NCBI RefSeq assembly: GCF_001270745.1
Contig: NZ_LFXL01000043.1
Span: forward strand, 1 to 62,304
Reading direction: 5' to 3'
Length of the DNA: 62,304 nucleotides
From: Jiangella muralis
GTDB lineage: Bacteria > Actinomycetota > Actinomycetes > Jiangellales > Jiangellaceae
This document shows positions 51,118 through 59,147 of the stretch, one piece after another (position 1 is the first letter of the stretch; every line of letters starts with the position of its first letter). The notes under the pieces were generated by a model. The model had not been told where the DNA came from. It was given only the letters and a program-made list of their open reading frames with translations, and searched no databases. The position numbers and the translations under genes were made by a program.

Positions 51118-52659
51118 TCAGTACACCTCGGCGGCCTCGCCGGTGACCGACACCTCGTGGAAACGGGCCCGGCCGTTGGCCGGCATCTCGAACCCCTCGA
51201 CCCGGTCGCGGTACGCGACGTTGTTGCCCAGGTCCATCGGGAAGATGCCGACCGCCTGCTCCCAGATCAGCGTCGCGGCCTGCTCGTACAGCGTGGCGCG
51301 CTCCTCCGGGTCCAGCGCCGACTTCGCGGCCAGCAGCAGCTGGTCCAGTTCCTCGCTGCAGAACCCGTTGCGGTTCGCCTCGCAGGTGTAGAGGCGGCCC
51401 AGCGTGTAGTCGGCGTCACCGGTGCCGACGCTGTTCGTCTGCAGGTTCAGGTCCCAGCTCAGCGCGTTGAGGTCGTCGATCCACTGGGCCCGCTCCTTCT
51501 CCAGCGGCTCGACGGTGATGCCGACCTCGGCCCAGTGCGACATCAGCGTCTGCGCCAGCGAGCGGATATTGGCGCCGGACTCGCGCGGCCACTGCAGCGT
51601 CGTGCTGAAGCCGTCGGGGTAGCCGGCCTCGGCGAGCAGTTGCCGGGCCAGCTCTGGGTCGTACTCGTACGGCTGCTGCTCGCTGGCGCCGAAGACGTCC
51701 TGCGGGATCGGCCCGCGCGCGACCGTCGCGGCGTCACCGAACAGGTCGGCCACGATGGTCTCGACGTCGACGGCGTGCCACATCGCCTGCCGCACCCGCG
51801 GGTCGGTGAACGGCTCGTGGCCGGAGTTGAACCACATGAAGTAGTAGGTGTAGCTGGGCGAGGTCTCGAAGACGACGTCCTCGTTGTCCTGGATCGACGG
51901 CGCCTGGTCCGGCGGCACGCCCGTGGTGAGGTCGACCTCGCCGGTCTCCAGCGCGGTCAGCCGGGCGGAGATCTCCGGGATGTAGGTGAACTCCAGCCGG
52001 TCCAGCTCCGGCGCGCCGCCCCAGTAGTCCTCGTTCGCGGTCATCACGACGCGCTCGTCGGGCAGGAACTCGTCGAACACGAACGGCCCGGAGCCCACCG
52101 GCGCCCGCCAGAAGTCCGCCTCGCCGATGCGGTCGGCCGGGCCGACGAACAGCAGCGAGACCGTGCTGATGACGGTGCCCAGCGGCTGGGCGGTCCGGAT
52201 CGTCACGGTGTGCTCGTCGGTCGCCTCCACGGACGCGACGCCCGACCACAGCGGCGCGAGCGGGCCGTTCAGCTCGATCAGCCGCTCCGCCGACGCCTTG
52301 ACGTCGGCCGCGGTGAGCGGGGTGCCGTCGTGGAAGGTGACGTCGTCGCGCAGGTGGAAGACCCAGGTCAGGTCGTCGGGGTTCTCCCACGACTCGGCCA
52401 GGACCGGGACGAACTCGCCGTCCTCCAGTCGGACCAGCGGGTCGAGCAGGTGCTGGACGATCTCCTGGACGCCCTCCTCGGCGGACTGCTCACCGTGCGG
52501 GTCCAGCGAGACCGGCGCCACGCTCGGCGCGACGCGGAGCACCTGCTCACCACCCCCGGCGGCGCTCTCGTCGTCGTCTCCGCCGCAGGCGGCGAGGGCC
52601 ACGGCCAGAACGGCGGCCAACCCCAGTGCCAGCGGACGGTGTGCCCGGCTGCGAATCAT
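51118..52659 (-). CDS. ABC transporter substrate-binding lipoprotein (family 5), second locus
   Basis: A 513-residue lipoprotein: signal peptide LALGLAAVLAVALAAC with lipobox LAAC and Cys25, then a Gly/Asp-rich linker and the SBP_bac_5 fold (LRVAPSVAPVSLDPHGEQSA; LTWVFHLRDDVTFHDGTPLT; VRQAMWHAVDVETIVADLFG). The iclR-dppBCDF operon has no binding-protein gene of its own, so this is its probable partner. The ATG overlaps the stop of the preceding phosphatase gene by four bases. Confidence 0.92.
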   Translation of the reverse strand: MIRSRAHRPLALGLAAVLAVALAACGGDDDESAAGGGEQVLRVAPSVAPVSLDPHGEQSAEEGVQEIVQHLLDPLVRLEDGEFVPVLAESWENPDDLTWVFHLRDDVTFHDGTPLTAADVKASAERLIELNGPLAPLWSGVASVEATDEHTVTIRTAQPLGTVISTVSLLFVGPADRIGEADFWRAPVGSGPFVFDEFLPDERVVMTANEDYWGGAPELDRLEFTYIPEISARLTALETGEVDLTTGVPPDQAPSIQDNEDVVFETSPSYTYYFMWFNSGHEPFTDPRVRQAMWHAVDVETIVADLFGDAATVARGPIPQDVFGASEQQPYEYDPELARQLLAEAGYPDGFSTTLQWPRESGANIRSLAQTLMSHWAEVGITVEPLEKERAQWIDDLNALSWDLNLQTNSVGTGDADYTLGRLYTCEANRNGFCSEELDQLLLAAKSALDPEERATLYEQAATLIWEQAVGIFPMDLGNNVAYRDRVEGFEMPANGRARFHEVSVTGEAAEVY

Positions 52660-53735
52660 GGCTTCTCCTTGTCAGGCAGGGTGTAGGTGACGACCACGGG
52701 CTTGTGGTCGGAGGGCGCGACGCCCTCGTGGAAGAACTCGACGACCTCGGCGCAGCGCGGCCGCAGCGGGCCGCGGTGGAACTGCCAGTCGATCGCCTTG
52801 GCCACCGGCTCCGGCGCGGCCCAGCCGCGGCCGGGCCCCACCAGCGGCACGACCGGGTGCGTGATCGGCGAGCTGCGGCCCAGCGCCGCGAACGCGTCGG
52901 CGAAGCCGGCCTCGCGCAGCACCCACAGCGGCCGCGCGTAGTCGTTGACGTCGGCGGTGAAAATGCACGGCCCGTCGCCGGCCAGCCGGTCCAGGGCGGC
53001 GACGACGTTGCGGGCCTGCTCGACCCGCGGGCTGACGTCGTCGGCGCGCTCCTGCGGGTGGCCGGGCCAGGTCAGGTGCGCCGTGGCGTAGACGAACGAC
53101 GTGCCCGCGGCGCAGCCGGGCGCGGCGTCACCCCGGTCGAGCTCCGCGTCACTCCCGCCGAGCGCGTCGTCGCCCCGGTCGAGCGGCGAAGTCTGTCGGT
53201 GCCCGCCCGTAGGGTGGGGGCCCTCCCGGCCGGGCGGGGTGTCACTCCGGCCGAGCGCGTCGTCGCTCACGCCCAGCGCAGCGTCGCTCACGCCCAGCGC
53301 AGCGCCGCTCACGCCGAGCGCGTCGTCGCCCCGACCGCGCGGCCGAGTCTGTCGGTGCCCGCCCGTAGGGTGGGGGCCCTCCCGGCCGGGCGGGGTGTCA
53401 CTCCCACCGGAAAACTCAGCAGCGCGTAGCCGCACCCAGAACAGCCGAGCGTGCTCGGCCCTGATGCCGACGTCCTCGGCGCCGTGCTCCTCCAGCGTGA
53501 ACAGGTCGTCGCGCCACCAGAGGTTGCTCTCGGCCGCCCAGCCGGGGAACGAGTCGTCCACCCGCCGGTGGCCGGGCAGGACGGCGTCGATGAGCTCGCG
53601 GATGCGCGGCGTCAACTCCTGGACGGCCAACAGGTCCGGCGGGCGGACCTCGAACAGCGAGCGCAGCGCAGGCACGCGCGCGTCCAGGTGGTGGCGGCCC
53701 CAGAGGTTGTAGGTCATCGACACGAACGTGGTCAC
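52656..53735 (-). CDS. Endonuclease/exonuclease/phosphatase-family protein with repeat-derived insertion
   Basis: A 359-residue EEP-fold protein. Core motifs are all present: SMTYNLWG, LLAVQELTP (metal Glu), FTADVNDYARP (Asp/Asn) and PSDHKPVVV (Asp-His). Between the strands LFWVRLRAAEF (about 98-108) and GTSFVYATAHLTW (211-223) lies about 100 residues of low-complexity sequence containing two identical copies of SDTPPGREGPHPTGGHRQT (112-130 and 164-182) and 7-residue units such as LGVSDAA. This insert is the in-frame translation of dispersed repeat DNA. GTG start overlaps the histidine phosphatase stop. Hydrolytic substrate unknown. Confidence 0.85.
   Translation of the reverse strand: MTTFVSMTYNLWGRHHLDARVPALRSLFEVRPPDLLAVQELTPRIRELIDAVLPGHRRVDDSFPGWAAESNLWWRDDLFTLEEHGAEDVGIRAEHARLFWVRLRAAEFSGGSDTPPGREGPHPTGGHRQTRPRGRGDDALGVSGAALGVSDAALGVSDDALGRSDTPPGREGPHPTGGHRQTSPLDRGDDALGGSDAELDRGDAAPGCAAGTSFVYATAHLTWPGHPQERADDVSPRVEQARNVVAALDRLAGDGPCIFTADVNDYARPLWVLREAGFADAFAALGRSSPITHPVVPLVGPGRGWAAPEPVAKAIDWQFHRGPLRPRCAEVVEFFHEGVAPSDHKPVVVTYTLPDKEKP
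53127..53324. repeat. 21-bp tandem units inside the phosphatase gene
   Basis: Units of 21 bp begin at 53127, 53148 and 53169, then (after repeat copy B) at 53241, 53262, 53283 and 53304. Those at 53262 and 53283 are identical (GTCGCTCACGCCCAGCGCAG plus C). Seven-codon periodicity keeps the frame open. Confidence 0.75.
53191..53248 (+). repeat. Dispersed repeat copy B with DNA-damage promoter consensus
   Basis: TGTCGGTG (53194-53201), eight bases, TAGGGT (53210-53215), then a conserved tail ending GGGCGGGGTGTCACTCC. These 58 bases are identical to copy C, exactly 156 bp (52 codons) downstream. Antisense within the phosphatase gene. Confidence 0.8.
53347..53404 (+). repeat. Dispersed repeat copy C with DNA-damage promoter consensus
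   Basis: Identical over 58 bases to copy B. TGTCGGTG is at 53350-53357 and TAGGGT at 53366-53371. Confidence 0.8.
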
Positions 53736-54472
53736 GCGGTCCTCCTCGCGGCCGCGACGTCGTCGTCCGCGGCGCTCGGCTCGGCCCGGCCGAGCGGATC
53801 GTGGTTGTAGCCGGCCAGCCGCCGCGCGAGCGACGTCCCGTCCAGTCCGACCAGCACGGACAGCTCGGTCACCGAGCAGTTGCCGGGCGGTTCGAGCAGG
53901 GCGTGGCCGCCGGCGGGCAGCCCCAGGGCCGCGGCGACGGCGACCCGGATCGGCCCGCCGTGGGTGAAGACCAGCGCGACCGGCTCGGCGCCGTCCGCGG
54001 CGATCCGCCCGGCCAGCTCCCGCAGCGCGGCGTCGACCCGAGCGGTGAGCTGGGCGAACGTCTCGCCGCCACCGCGAGGGATGTCCTCGCCGCGGCGGAT
54101 CGCGGCGATCTGCTCGGGGTACGCGGCCGCCACCTCGGCGGTGGTGCGGCCGCTCCACTCGCCGTTGTCGATCTCGCGCAGCCGCACGTCGGTGACGACG
54201 GCGGACGGTGCGAGGTTCAGGTAGGCCGCGGCGGTCTCGGTGACCCGCGGCAGGTCGCTGACGGCCACGGCGCCGGGCCGCGGGTGACGGTCGCGCAGCC
54301 ACCGCGCCACCGTCGCCGCCTGGTCCCGGCCGCGGCCGGACAGCCCCGGCCCGAGCTGTCCCTGGATGCGGCCCTCCGCGTTCCACGTCGATTCGCCGTG
54401 CCGGACCAGCACCAGGCGCACCCGGCGGGCGCCGTCCGCTGCCGGCTCGTCGACCTGCCATCTCGCGTTCAT
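53732..54472 (-). CDS. Histidine phosphatase-family protein
   Basis: A 246-residue phosphoglycerate-mutase-like phosphatase. The catalytic RHG motif is VLVRHGESTWNAEGRIQGQ; SDLPRVTETAAAYL, VRLREIDNGEWSGRTTAEVA and the second His in LVFTHGGPIRVAVAAAL complete the family pattern. Substrate not predictable; context suggests a sugar phosphate or nucleotide. ATG at 54472. First gene of a unit with the phosphatase-like and binding-protein genes. Confidence 0.9.
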   Translation of the reverse strand: MNARWQVDEPAADGARRVRLVLVRHGESTWNAEGRIQGQLGPGLSGRGRDQAATVARWLRDRHPRPGAVAVSDLPRVTETAAAYLNLAPSAVVTDVRLREIDNGEWSGRTTAEVAAAYPEQIAAIRRGEDIPRGGGETFAQLTARVDAALRELAGRIAADGAEPVALVFTHGGPIRVAVAAALGLPAGGHALLEPPGNCSVTELSVLVGLDGTSLARRLAGYNHDPLGRAEPSAADDDVAAARRTA

Positions 54473-54596
54473 CGGCTCAGGGTCGGGCACCCCGACGCGG
54501 CCCGGCAACGCGGTTCCGCCCTGTGCAACCGCGTTGCCCGAGCGGCCCGCCACGCAGCAGGGTGGCCGGCGCCGGAGCACACGAGAGGTGACGATC

Positions 54597-57500
54597 ATGG
54601 TGCGATCCACCCGCCGAGCGGCGGCCCTGCTCACCACGGCCATCGTCGCCGCGAGCGCCGTCATGGCGGCGCCCGCGGCGGGGTCGGCCGGCGCCGTCGC
54701 GGACGTCCTCGTCAGCGAGGTCGCGGCCGGCGGCCCGGGTGGCGCCGACGACGCCTTCATCGAGCTGACCAACTACGGCGACGCGCCGGCCGACCTCGGC
54801 TCCTGGCGCGTCTACCACTGCGGCGCCAGCGGCAGCCGGGGCGCCGACCCGCTGGTGCCGGCGCTGGCCGGGGTGACGCTGGCGCCCCGCGAGACGTTCC
54901 TGCTGGCACACCGTTCATCCAGCCTGGCCGCGACGGCGGACGCGGTGTTCGGCACCTCGCTGGCCGACGACGCGATGGGGGTGTGGCTGGAGGACGGCGA
55001 CGCCCGGCTGGTCGATCGGATCGCCGTGTCGCCGGCGTCACGCGACAGCATCTGCGGCCCGCCGGTGCCCAGCACGCTGGACTTCGCCCGCGGGCAGTCC
55101 TACCAGCGGGTGAGCGCGACCGGCGAGTTCGTCCGGGCCGCGCGCACCCCGGGCGCCGCCAACGCCGTCCGGCCCGATCCGGGCGTCCAGCGTGGCGACG
55201 TGCTGGTCGATGAACTGGCGAATGGCGGTCCCGGCGGCGACGCCGACGAGTTCGTGGCGCTGGCCAACACCGGGGACGACGCCGTCGACGTCGGCGGCTG
55301 GCGGCTCTCGGTGTGCACGACGCTCGGGGCGCGGCAGAGCGCCGGGACGCTGGCACAGGTCCCGGCCGGGACGACCCTGCCGCCCGGCGAGCGGCTGCTG
55401 GTGGCACACGAGTCCGCGACCCTGCCGGACGACGGCGCCGTCCTGCGCTACCCCGACCCGGCGCTGGCCGAGGACGGGCTCGGCGTGCTGGTGGAGGACG
55501 CCGTGGGCACGGTGATCGACGCCGTCGGCGTGTATGAGTCCGACGCCGTCCACGAGCCGGCCGTCGACAGCGCCTGCACGCAGGGGACGGCGCTGCCGGA
55601 CCGGCTGGACTACCGGTCCGGCCAGACCTACCAGCGGGTGAGCGCGACCGGCGACAACGCCGCCGACTTCGCCGTCACGGTCCCCGAGCCGGAGGAGAAC
55701 CGGGGCGCCGGCATCCGCGTCAGCGAGTTCTCGCACGACCCCGCCGCCCCGTTCGTCGAGCTGGTCAACGACGGCGACCGGGCCGCCGACCTCACCGGCT
55801 GGACCGTCGACCGCTGCCTGGCCAACGGGCGCCGGGCGCTGGAGCCGGTGACGGTCCTCGACGGCGTCGCGCTCGCGCCCGGCGCCACGCACGTCGTCCC
55901 GCTCACCGGCACACCGCCGGACGAGGACGGCTACGGGTTCTCCGTGCACGACGCGGACGGGCGGCTGGTCGACCGCGCCGGGGCGTACTTCGCGCTCTAC
56001 AGCCCGTGCACCGACGGCGTCTCGCTGGTGCCGTTCCTGGACGTCGCGTCCGGCGAGACGCACCAGCGGTTCCAGGACACCGGCGACAACGTCGCCGACT
56101 TCGTCCGCGCGCCGGCCTCGCCCGGCACGATCCCCGGCGACCTGCACGACCCGGCCGACATCCCGGCCGAGCAGCTGGAACCCGTCGACGTGGCCCCGTC
56201 GCCGCGGCCGGTGCCGCCGGTGCCGCTGGCGCCGTCAGACGGTGCGGACGACGTGGGCGGCGACGCCGTCCTGTCGGCGCGGGCCGGGCACACCACCGGG
56301 GACGCCACCGACGTGACGTTCCGGGGCGGCCCGCGGCTGCCGGTGGTCGAGAACGCCGCCGCCGTGTTCACCGGCGTCAGCCCCACGGCGCCGCCGTCCG
56401 AGCGGACGCTGCCCGGCGAAGAGCGGCACCGCGCCGCCGATCTGGTGCGCGGCGAGCAGGCCGAGCCGCTGGTCGCCGAGGCGACCGAGGGCTTCCCCTA
56501 TCAGCGGTTCGAGCTGACCGTCGCCGACGACGCACCCGCCACGTTCGACGTCGTCTGGACCGGCCGTTCGACCGGCGCCAGCGAGCTGCAGCTCTACGTC
56601 TGGAACCACCAGTCGGGTGCCTGGGAGTTGCTGGACGCCGGCACCGGGTCGATCACCCTGACCGGCACGGTCGACGCCGCGACCGCGGTCCGTGGCCGCC
56701 GCGTCAGCGTCCTCGTCCAGGACGGCCCGGCGACCCGGCCCGCGTTCACCGGCGCCGCCGACCACTCCTTCGAAGACCCGGGCGACTACGACTTCGCGAT
56801 CGGCGTGCTGCCCGACCCGCAGCAGCTCACCGAGCAGTTCCGCGACGTCCACGCCGACCAGGTGTCCTGGCTGGTGCGCAACGCCGAGGCGCGCAAGATC
56901 GAGTACACCGCGCACGTCGGCGACATCGTACAGAACTGGATGTGGGGCACGCACCTGGAGGGCCGGGCCCGCGACGAGTGGGGATTCGCGTCCGACCTCA
57001 TGGACGTGCTGGAGGACGCCGGCCTGCCGTACGGCATCCTGCCGGGCAACCACGACAACAAGTGGGGCCGCGACTCCGGCCTGTTCAACGAGTACTTCCC
57101 GCCGGAGCGGTTCGCCGCCAGCCCGTGGTACGGCGGCTCCTGGCGGCCCGGCGACAACGTCAGCCACTACGACACGCTGGAGATCGACGGCGCGCCGTTC
57201 CTGATGCTCAACATCGGCTTCGTGGCGTACCCGGACCGCGACGAGACACTGGGCTGGGCCGCGTCCGTCGTCGCCGCCCACCCCGACCACAACGTCATCG
57301 TGTCGACGCACGAATACCTCAACCGCGACGCCGTGCCGACCCGGCCGGACGCCGATCGCTGGACGTCGCTGGGCGAGCGGATCTGGCAGCAGGTCGTGCG
57401 CCCCTACGACAACGTGTTCCTCGTGCTCAGCGGGCACGTCAACGGTGTGGCACAGGCCGTCAGGCACGAGGACGACGGCCGGGTCGTGACCGAGCTGCTG

Positions 57501-57914
57501 GCCAACTACCAGGGCTATCAGGCCGACGGGCTGCAGGACACCGGCTTCCTGCGGCTGCTGCAGTTCGACCTCGACAGCAAGACGATGTCGGTCAACACCT
57601 ACTCGCCGTCGCGCGACGAGCACAACGCCGGCGAGTACTACGTGGCCGGCCCGTACGGCGACGAGGCGGACGAGTTCGTCGTCCCCGCGGACATCGGCGA
57701 CGTCTACGACAAGCGGGTCGAGACCACCGGGTTCGCCCTGGCCTCGCTGGGCTCGCCGCTGGGCACGGTGCCCGCCGCCGACTGCGCGACGGCCGAGCTC
57801 GCCTGGACCGGACTGGCCGCCGGGCGCCGGTACGTGTGGTTCACCGAGGCGGTCGACGCCGCCGGCCGGGCCGCACGGTCGCCGCTGTCGAGCTTCGCGA
57901 CGGCCGGCCGATGA
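54597..57914 (+). CDS. Secreted protein with three lamin-tail domains and a metallophosphoesterase domain
   Basis: A 1105-residue exported protein. A signal peptide (RRAAALLTTAIVAASAVMAA) is followed by three lamin-tail-like domains (from ADVLVSEVAAGGPGGADDAF; VLVDELANGGPGGDADEFVA; IRVSEFSHDPAAPFVELVND), a Pro-rich linker, a beta domain, and a calcineurin-like phosphoesterase (about 730-1000): GVLPDPQQL, HVGDIVQNW, ILPGNHDNKW, VSTHEYLNRD. The usual final GHxH reads SGHVNG, so the second His is Asn. A fibronectin-type C-terminal strand set follows. Probably an extracellular phosphatase or nucleotidase. Confidence 0.88.
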   Translation: MVRSTRRAAALLTTAIVAASAVMAAPAAGSAGAVADVLVSEVAAGGPGGADDAFIELTNYGDAPADLGSWRVYHCGASGSRGADPLVPALAGVTLAPRETFLLAHRSSSLAATADAVFGTSLADDAMGVWLEDGDARLVDRIAVSPASRDSICGPPVPSTLDFARGQSYQRVSATGEFVRAARTPGAANAVRPDPGVQRGDVLVDELANGGPGGDADEFVALANTGDDAVDVGGWRLSVCTTLGARQSAGTLAQVPAGTTLPPGERLLVAHESATLPDDGAVLRYPDPALAEDGLGVLVEDAVGTVIDAVGVYESDAVHEPAVDSACTQGTALPDRLDYRSGQTYQRVSATGDNAADFAVTVPEPEENRGAGIRVSEFSHDPAAPFVELVNDGDRAADLTGWTVDRCLANGRRALEPVTVLDGVALAPGATHVVPLTGTPPDEDGYGFSVHDADGRLVDRAGAYFALYSPCTDGVSLVPFLDVASGETHQRFQDTGDNVADFVRAPASPGTIPGDLHDPADIPAEQLEPVDVAPSPRPVPPVPLAPSDGADDVGGDAVLSARAGHTTGDATDVTFRGGPRLPVVENAAAVFTGVSPTAPPSERTLPGEERHRAADLVRGEQAEPLVAEATEGFPYQRFELTVADDAPATFDVVWTGRSTGASELQLYVWNHQSGAWELLDAGTGSITLTGTVDAATAVRGRRVSVLVQDGPATRPAFTGAADHSFEDPGDYDFAIGVLPDPQQLTEQFRDVHADQVSWLVRNAEARKIEYTAHVGDIVQNWMWGTHLEGRARDEWGFASDLMDVLEDAGLPYGILPGNHDNKWGRDSGLFNEYFPPERFAASPWYGGSWRPGDNVSHYDTLEIDGAPFLMLNIGFVAYPDRDETLGWAASVVAAHPDHNVIVSTHEYLNRDAVPTRPDADRWTSLGERIWQQVVRPYDNVFLVLSGHVNGVAQAVRHEDDGRVVTELLANYQGYQADGLQDTGFLRLLQFDLDSKTMSVNTYSPSRDEHNAGEYYVAGPYGDEADEFVVPADIGDVYDKRVETTGFALASLGSPLGTVPAADCATAELAWTGLAAGRRYVWFTEAVDAAGRAARSPLSSFATAGR

Positions 57915-57962
57915 GCCCTCCCGGAGCACCGGTCACCGCGCTGCCGCAATCGCGGCACTCTC

Positions 57963-58586
57963 CTACAGCAGGGTCTCGAAGCCGGCGATCAAGGACGTCA
58001 GGGTGAAGTCGAGGCGCGACTGCATGGTGACGGGGCCGTCGGCGAGCGCGGCGGCGAGCACGGGGTGGTCGTCGCCGATGGCGGGGGCGTCGACCGCAGG
58101 TTGCGCCTGCTCGCCGGCGTAGGCGAGGTGCTGGCCGACGACGGCGCCGGCGATCGCGTAGATCAGGTGCAGCGCCGTCCGCGGGGCGAACCCGGCGTCG
58201 CGGAGGACACGCAACGACTGCTCGAGGATCGCCAGCGTCCGCGGCGTGACCGCGGTCCGCGTCGCGAACAGGAGCACGGCGCCGGGATGCTCGGTGAGGC
58301 CGCGGTGCAGGTCGGCGGCGTGCGCGGCGACGACCTCCTGCCAGTCGGCCGACTCGGGCGGCGGGCGCAGCGACTCGGCGAGCACGTACTCGACGATGGC
58401 GTCCTCGAGGCCCTGCTTGTTCCGGACGTGGTGGTAGAGCGTCATCGCCTCGACGTCGAGCTCGCGGGCCAGCTTGCGCATGGACAGCGCCTCGACGCCG
58501 TCGCGGTCGGCCAGCCGGACGGCGGCCCGGAGCACCTGCTCCCGAGTCAGACCCGCGTGCTTGCCCTGCACTCGCGACCGGACCAC
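57963..58586 (-). CDS. TetR-family regulator
   Basis: A 207-residue TetR protein: HTH in LTREQVLRAAVRLADRDGVE and MRKLARELDVEAMTLYHHVR, then a TetR_C-type ligand domain (residues 80-200). GTG at 58586 is preferred over one seven codons earlier, because AGGAGGG precedes it correctly. Two palindromic CTTAC/GTAAG sites in the divergent promoter region are its likely operators. Confidence 0.92.
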   Translation of the reverse strand: MVRSRVQGKHAGLTREQVLRAAVRLADRDGVEALSMRKLARELDVEAMTLYHHVRNKQGLEDAIVEYVLAESLRPPPESADWQEVVAAHAADLHRGLTEHPGAVLLFATRTAVTPRTLAILEQSLRVLRDAGFAPRTALHLIYAIAGAVVGQHLAYAGEQAQPAVDAPAIGDDHPVLAAALADGPVTMQSRLDFTLTSLIAGFETLL

Positions 58587-58606
58587 GGCTGCCCTCCTTG
58601 ACGTCA

Positions 58607-58651
58607 CTTACGGCGTAAGACTAGCATCGTCAGCAAGTCATACACCGTAAG
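58607..58651. promoter_or_regulatory. Two TetR-type operator sites
   Basis: CTTACGGCGTAAG (58607-58619) is a perfect palindrome; CATACACCGTAAG (58639-58651) has one matching arm and a degenerate second. Both lie between the divergent TetR and membrane-protein genes, 32 bp apart (about three helical turns). Confidence 0.7.
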
Positions 58652-58668
58652 AGATAGGAGAGATCGCC

Positions 58669-59136
58669 ATGGAGGTGCGGAACGAGGTACGCACGAGGCG
58701 CTGGCGGAGCACGGTGCAAGCGCTGCAGATCGGCGTCGGCCTGCAGGTGGTGTGCCTGCTGCTCCCGCTGCTCGACCTGTGGGTGTTCGGCTCGGTCGAG
58801 GGACACGTCGAGGCCGCCTACCCCGAGTGGGACGCGAGCGAGGTCGCCAAGGACCGCAACGCGATCGTCATCGGCCTGCTGATCGTCGGCGTGCTGGGGC
58901 TGGCCGGATGGCTGGTCTCGCTGTGGGCGGCCAAGCGCGACCGCGGCGTGCGGGCCACCGTCACGACGCTGTTCCTGCTGGGTATGACCACGCTGGCGGC
59001 CGTCGCGGGCACCGGCGGCGACCCCTACGACCAGTACGTCCCGCTCTGGCTCGGCAGCACGACGCTGGTCCTCCTGGCCCTGCCCGGCTGCGCCGCGGTG
59101 CTGGCCGTGTGGTTCCGCGAGCGCGGCGTTCGCTAA
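58669..59136 (+). CDS. Four-span membrane protein under TetR control
   Basis: A 155-residue membrane protein. Spans lie at about 18-38 (LQIGVGLQVVCLLLPLLDLW), 64-86 (AIVIGLLIVGVLGLAGWLVS), 96-112 (VTTLFLLGMTTLAAVAG) and 124-147 (LWLGSTTLVLLALPGCAAVL). No transport signature is recognised. Divergent from TetR with two operator sites between, so it is probably induced by the ligand of that regulator and may protect against it. Distance to the esterase gene is 11 bases, so they may form an operon. Confidence 0.75.
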   Translation: MEVRNEVRTRRWRSTVQALQIGVGLQVVCLLLPLLDLWVFGSVEGHVEAAYPEWDASEVAKDRNAIVIGLLIVGVLGLAGWLVSLWAAKRDRGVRATVTTLFLLGMTTLAAVAGTGGDPYDQYVPLWLGSTTLVLLALPGCAAVLAVWFRERGVR

Positions 59137-59147
59137 CGTCACGGGTC

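Noticed and set aside
53100-53425. CRISPR array inside the phosphatase gene
   Set aside because: The two 58-bp copies are separated by 21-bp tandem units, not unique spacers; the frame is open and no cas gene is present.
28549-53735. Natural-product biosynthetic gene cluster
   Set aside because: No polyketide, peptide or terpene synthase is present; the two ABC loci are catabolic.
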